Source: Chelydra serpentina
Taxonomy: Eukaryota; Chordata; Testudines; Chelydridae
NCBI GenBank assembly: GCA_037349315.1
Contig: JBAIAC010000040.1
Coordinates: forward strand, 16,076,001 to 16,140,000
Direction of reading: 5' to 3'
Length of the DNA: 64,000 nucleotides
A model generated the notes under the pieces. That model was not told the DNA's origin. It worked only from the letters and a program-made list of their open reading frames with translations, and did not search any database. Shown here piece after piece: positions 62,481 to 64,000 of the stretch (positions are counted from its first letter, which is position 1; each line of letters opens with the position of its first letter). Position numbers and translations under genes: made by a program.

Positions 62481-64000
62481 CTTGACTTTTCTTAAAGCCG
62501 GAATCCCGAACACTTGTGTTTGGATGTACTGTGCTCCCAACTACGGAGCCAGCCCCGTGAGGGGCACAGCCCCTCAATGCTGGCAGGGCTGGGCCTGGGG
62601 TCTGCGATCAAGTGCAGACATGAGGCCTCCTTTTGCATCCTACGCGGTCTCTACAGAAGCTCATAAATATTTACCTCTGAAATAAGCACTCAGCCTTGAA
62701 CCAACCACATCCTGAACCAGAACAAAAAAAATATTACACAACGCGAAGGGATGGTACGTGGCTTTCCAGGTCTGAAGCTGCCTACGTTCAGCACATCGCT
62801 GCAGAAGCCCTTCCCGCGCCCGGGGGCCCCCTTCATCCACTAATGCACACAAGCAAATATTGGCCTCCAGTTTTCAACCTGTTTCACTCAAAATGGCTCT
62901 TGAGAGGCTTCTAAGAGCGCTTGGGAGCTAGTAGAAAGGGGAAGTGTGATGGCCGTCCACGCACAAAGCGTGTATAGTAACGGCCAGCAACAATACAACC
63001 TTCCCACCCCTTCTCCTGACTGCGGGCTGCACTTCAGGCCTGTCCTGGAGGGGCGGATGAACCGGCAGCGCAGTTTCCAAGGCTCATTCACTCAGGTCTC
63101 TGTTGATGCTGCCGTCTGTGGTTTCTCTCGTCTGGCCTCCGTTCAGTTCGTGGAGGCCAATGCCGAATGTCTCTCAGAGCACAGTGATCTACCACCCCCC
63201 AGGCACGATTCGCACAAGCAGCCTGGCAAGAAAGCAGCTCCGGTACATCCAACTAGTCCTCCGCGGGGCCTGCTGGTCCCAGCCTCATCTGGCAAGACAA
63301 TGGCATAAATGGACAACTCAGTCGTTCTCCCAGCAGCCAGCCCCTTTTTCTACTTAACTTTGCACCAAATCCGCTGCCACCAGAAACTGAGCTGGGCCGG
63401 ACATCGCAAGGATGTGTCCTGCTCTTACCACAGCTCTTTTTGCTGGAAAATAGAGAATTTGGCAACGTGCAATGTGTTCCGCTGGCACCCACGGGAAGCC
63501 AACGAATAATCTCTTCCGATGGACTTAAAAGGCAGGTGCCCTTGTTCCCTGCTACGAGCGCACCTTTAGTGGAAAGCAACCGAACCTTTCACAGCAATAA
63601 GAAAGGCGGTTAAAACCGTGGGCCAAATTCATCCCCGGGGTAACCACCAAAATCAACTGGATGAATTCAGCTTGGTGCTTTTAAAGAGTGGATTGGGGGA
63701 AAATATAACACACACACCCTCCTCCCCGCCCCTGAACCACCACCATCCTCCCTCCCATAAAAAACATCACAGTCTTCTCAGCAAGGTGAGGGTGTGATTA
63801 GAATAACGACAGTTTAGATGGGGCCAGGTGGACAGAAGAATTCCGTCGGCCTAGGTACTGCTGTTGAGAGCGGTGGATTACCTACGGCAACGGGAAAACT
63901 CTCTCCGTCGTCCTAGGAAGCAGCCGCCCTACAGCTATGCGGCTGCAGCTCCCGTTGTGTAGACACGGCTTCCCTCCAGATTTGCACCAGCGTGAGAGAA

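Larger units (their letters stand above)
46204..64000 (+). other. SH2B3: SH2B3 intron 2 (5' part)
   Basis: Runs from the donor GTAAGC to the end of the window. No exon continuing the PH domain (expected to resume with a segment like SSRPKLQ) was recognised; the human intron here is also long. Repeats are listed separately. Stretches 47.35-48.3, 51.0-53.5, 58.2-59.8 and 62.5-63.6 kb hold nothing recognisable apart from short palindromic remnants (51720-51800, 63615-63670) and an A-run at 47405-47420. Confidence 0.65.

Noticed and set aside
46204..64000. Search for SH2B3 exon 3 (rest of PH domain)
   Set aside because: No frame with the expected PH continuation was found; it probably lies beyond the window.

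Overview
The window is vertebrate nuclear DNA and most resembles a turtle (Testudines). Genes are split into exons with GT/AG boundaries and separated by long non-coding stretches. Interspersed repeats include CR1 LINE 3' ends finishing in TTCTTATG repeats, a tRNA-headed SINE with a CR1-like tail (the Cry/tortoise Pol III SINE type), several hAT-like elements with 8-bp target duplications, and the 'GGGGTAGCCGTGTTAGTCTG' family that is abundant in chelonians. The species cannot be fixed by reading.

Layout: (1) 1 to about 8.5 kb, + strand: the last four coding exons of CUX2, giving the end of the protein (third CUT repeat, cut homeodomain, Ser/Pro-rich tail with a conserved C-terminus), then an AT-rich 3' UTR. 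The four exons join in one open frame of 519 codons plus stop. (2) About 8.5 to 19.8 kb: non-coding, with SINEs, hAT-like elements and a candidate conserved element at 11.96-12.26 kb. (3) 19.8-20.6 kb, - strand: the complete single-exon coding region of PHETA1 (FAM109A/Ses1), with a splice acceptor just upstream of its ATG and a CpG island 3.0-3.6 kb further on (23.55-24.26 kb), the likely promoter. (4) 24.3-31.9 kb: the spacer between two divergent promoters, repeat-rich, with a CTCF-like motif. (5) 31.97-33.56 kb: a second, stronger CpG island with the likely SH2B3 (LNK) promoter and first exon, + strand. (6) 32.8-45.4 kb: SH2B3 intron 1. (7) 45.4-46.2 kb: SH2B3 exon 2, with the ATG, dimerisation domain and start of the PH domain. 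(8) 46.2 kb to the end: SH2B3 intron 2, repeat-rich, with no recognisable exon.

The order CUX2 > < PHETA1, SH2B3 > matches human 12q24, so this is conserved synteny. The genes have separate jobs: CUX2 is a neuronal transcription factor, PHETA1 an endosomal/Golgi adaptor for OCRL/INPP5B, and SH2B3 a JAK/cytokine-receptor adaptor. I see no operon-like or novel multi-gene system.

The most interesting observation is in the inferred SH2B3 mRNA. Exon 1 has an ATG in near-ideal Kozak context; joined to exon 2 it gives a 21-codon upstream ORF whose TGA overlaps the main ATG as ATGA, a termination-reinitiation geometry. The other findings concern transposon structure (nested elements, exact target duplications, a perfect 29-bp hairpin) and candidate regulatory sequence.
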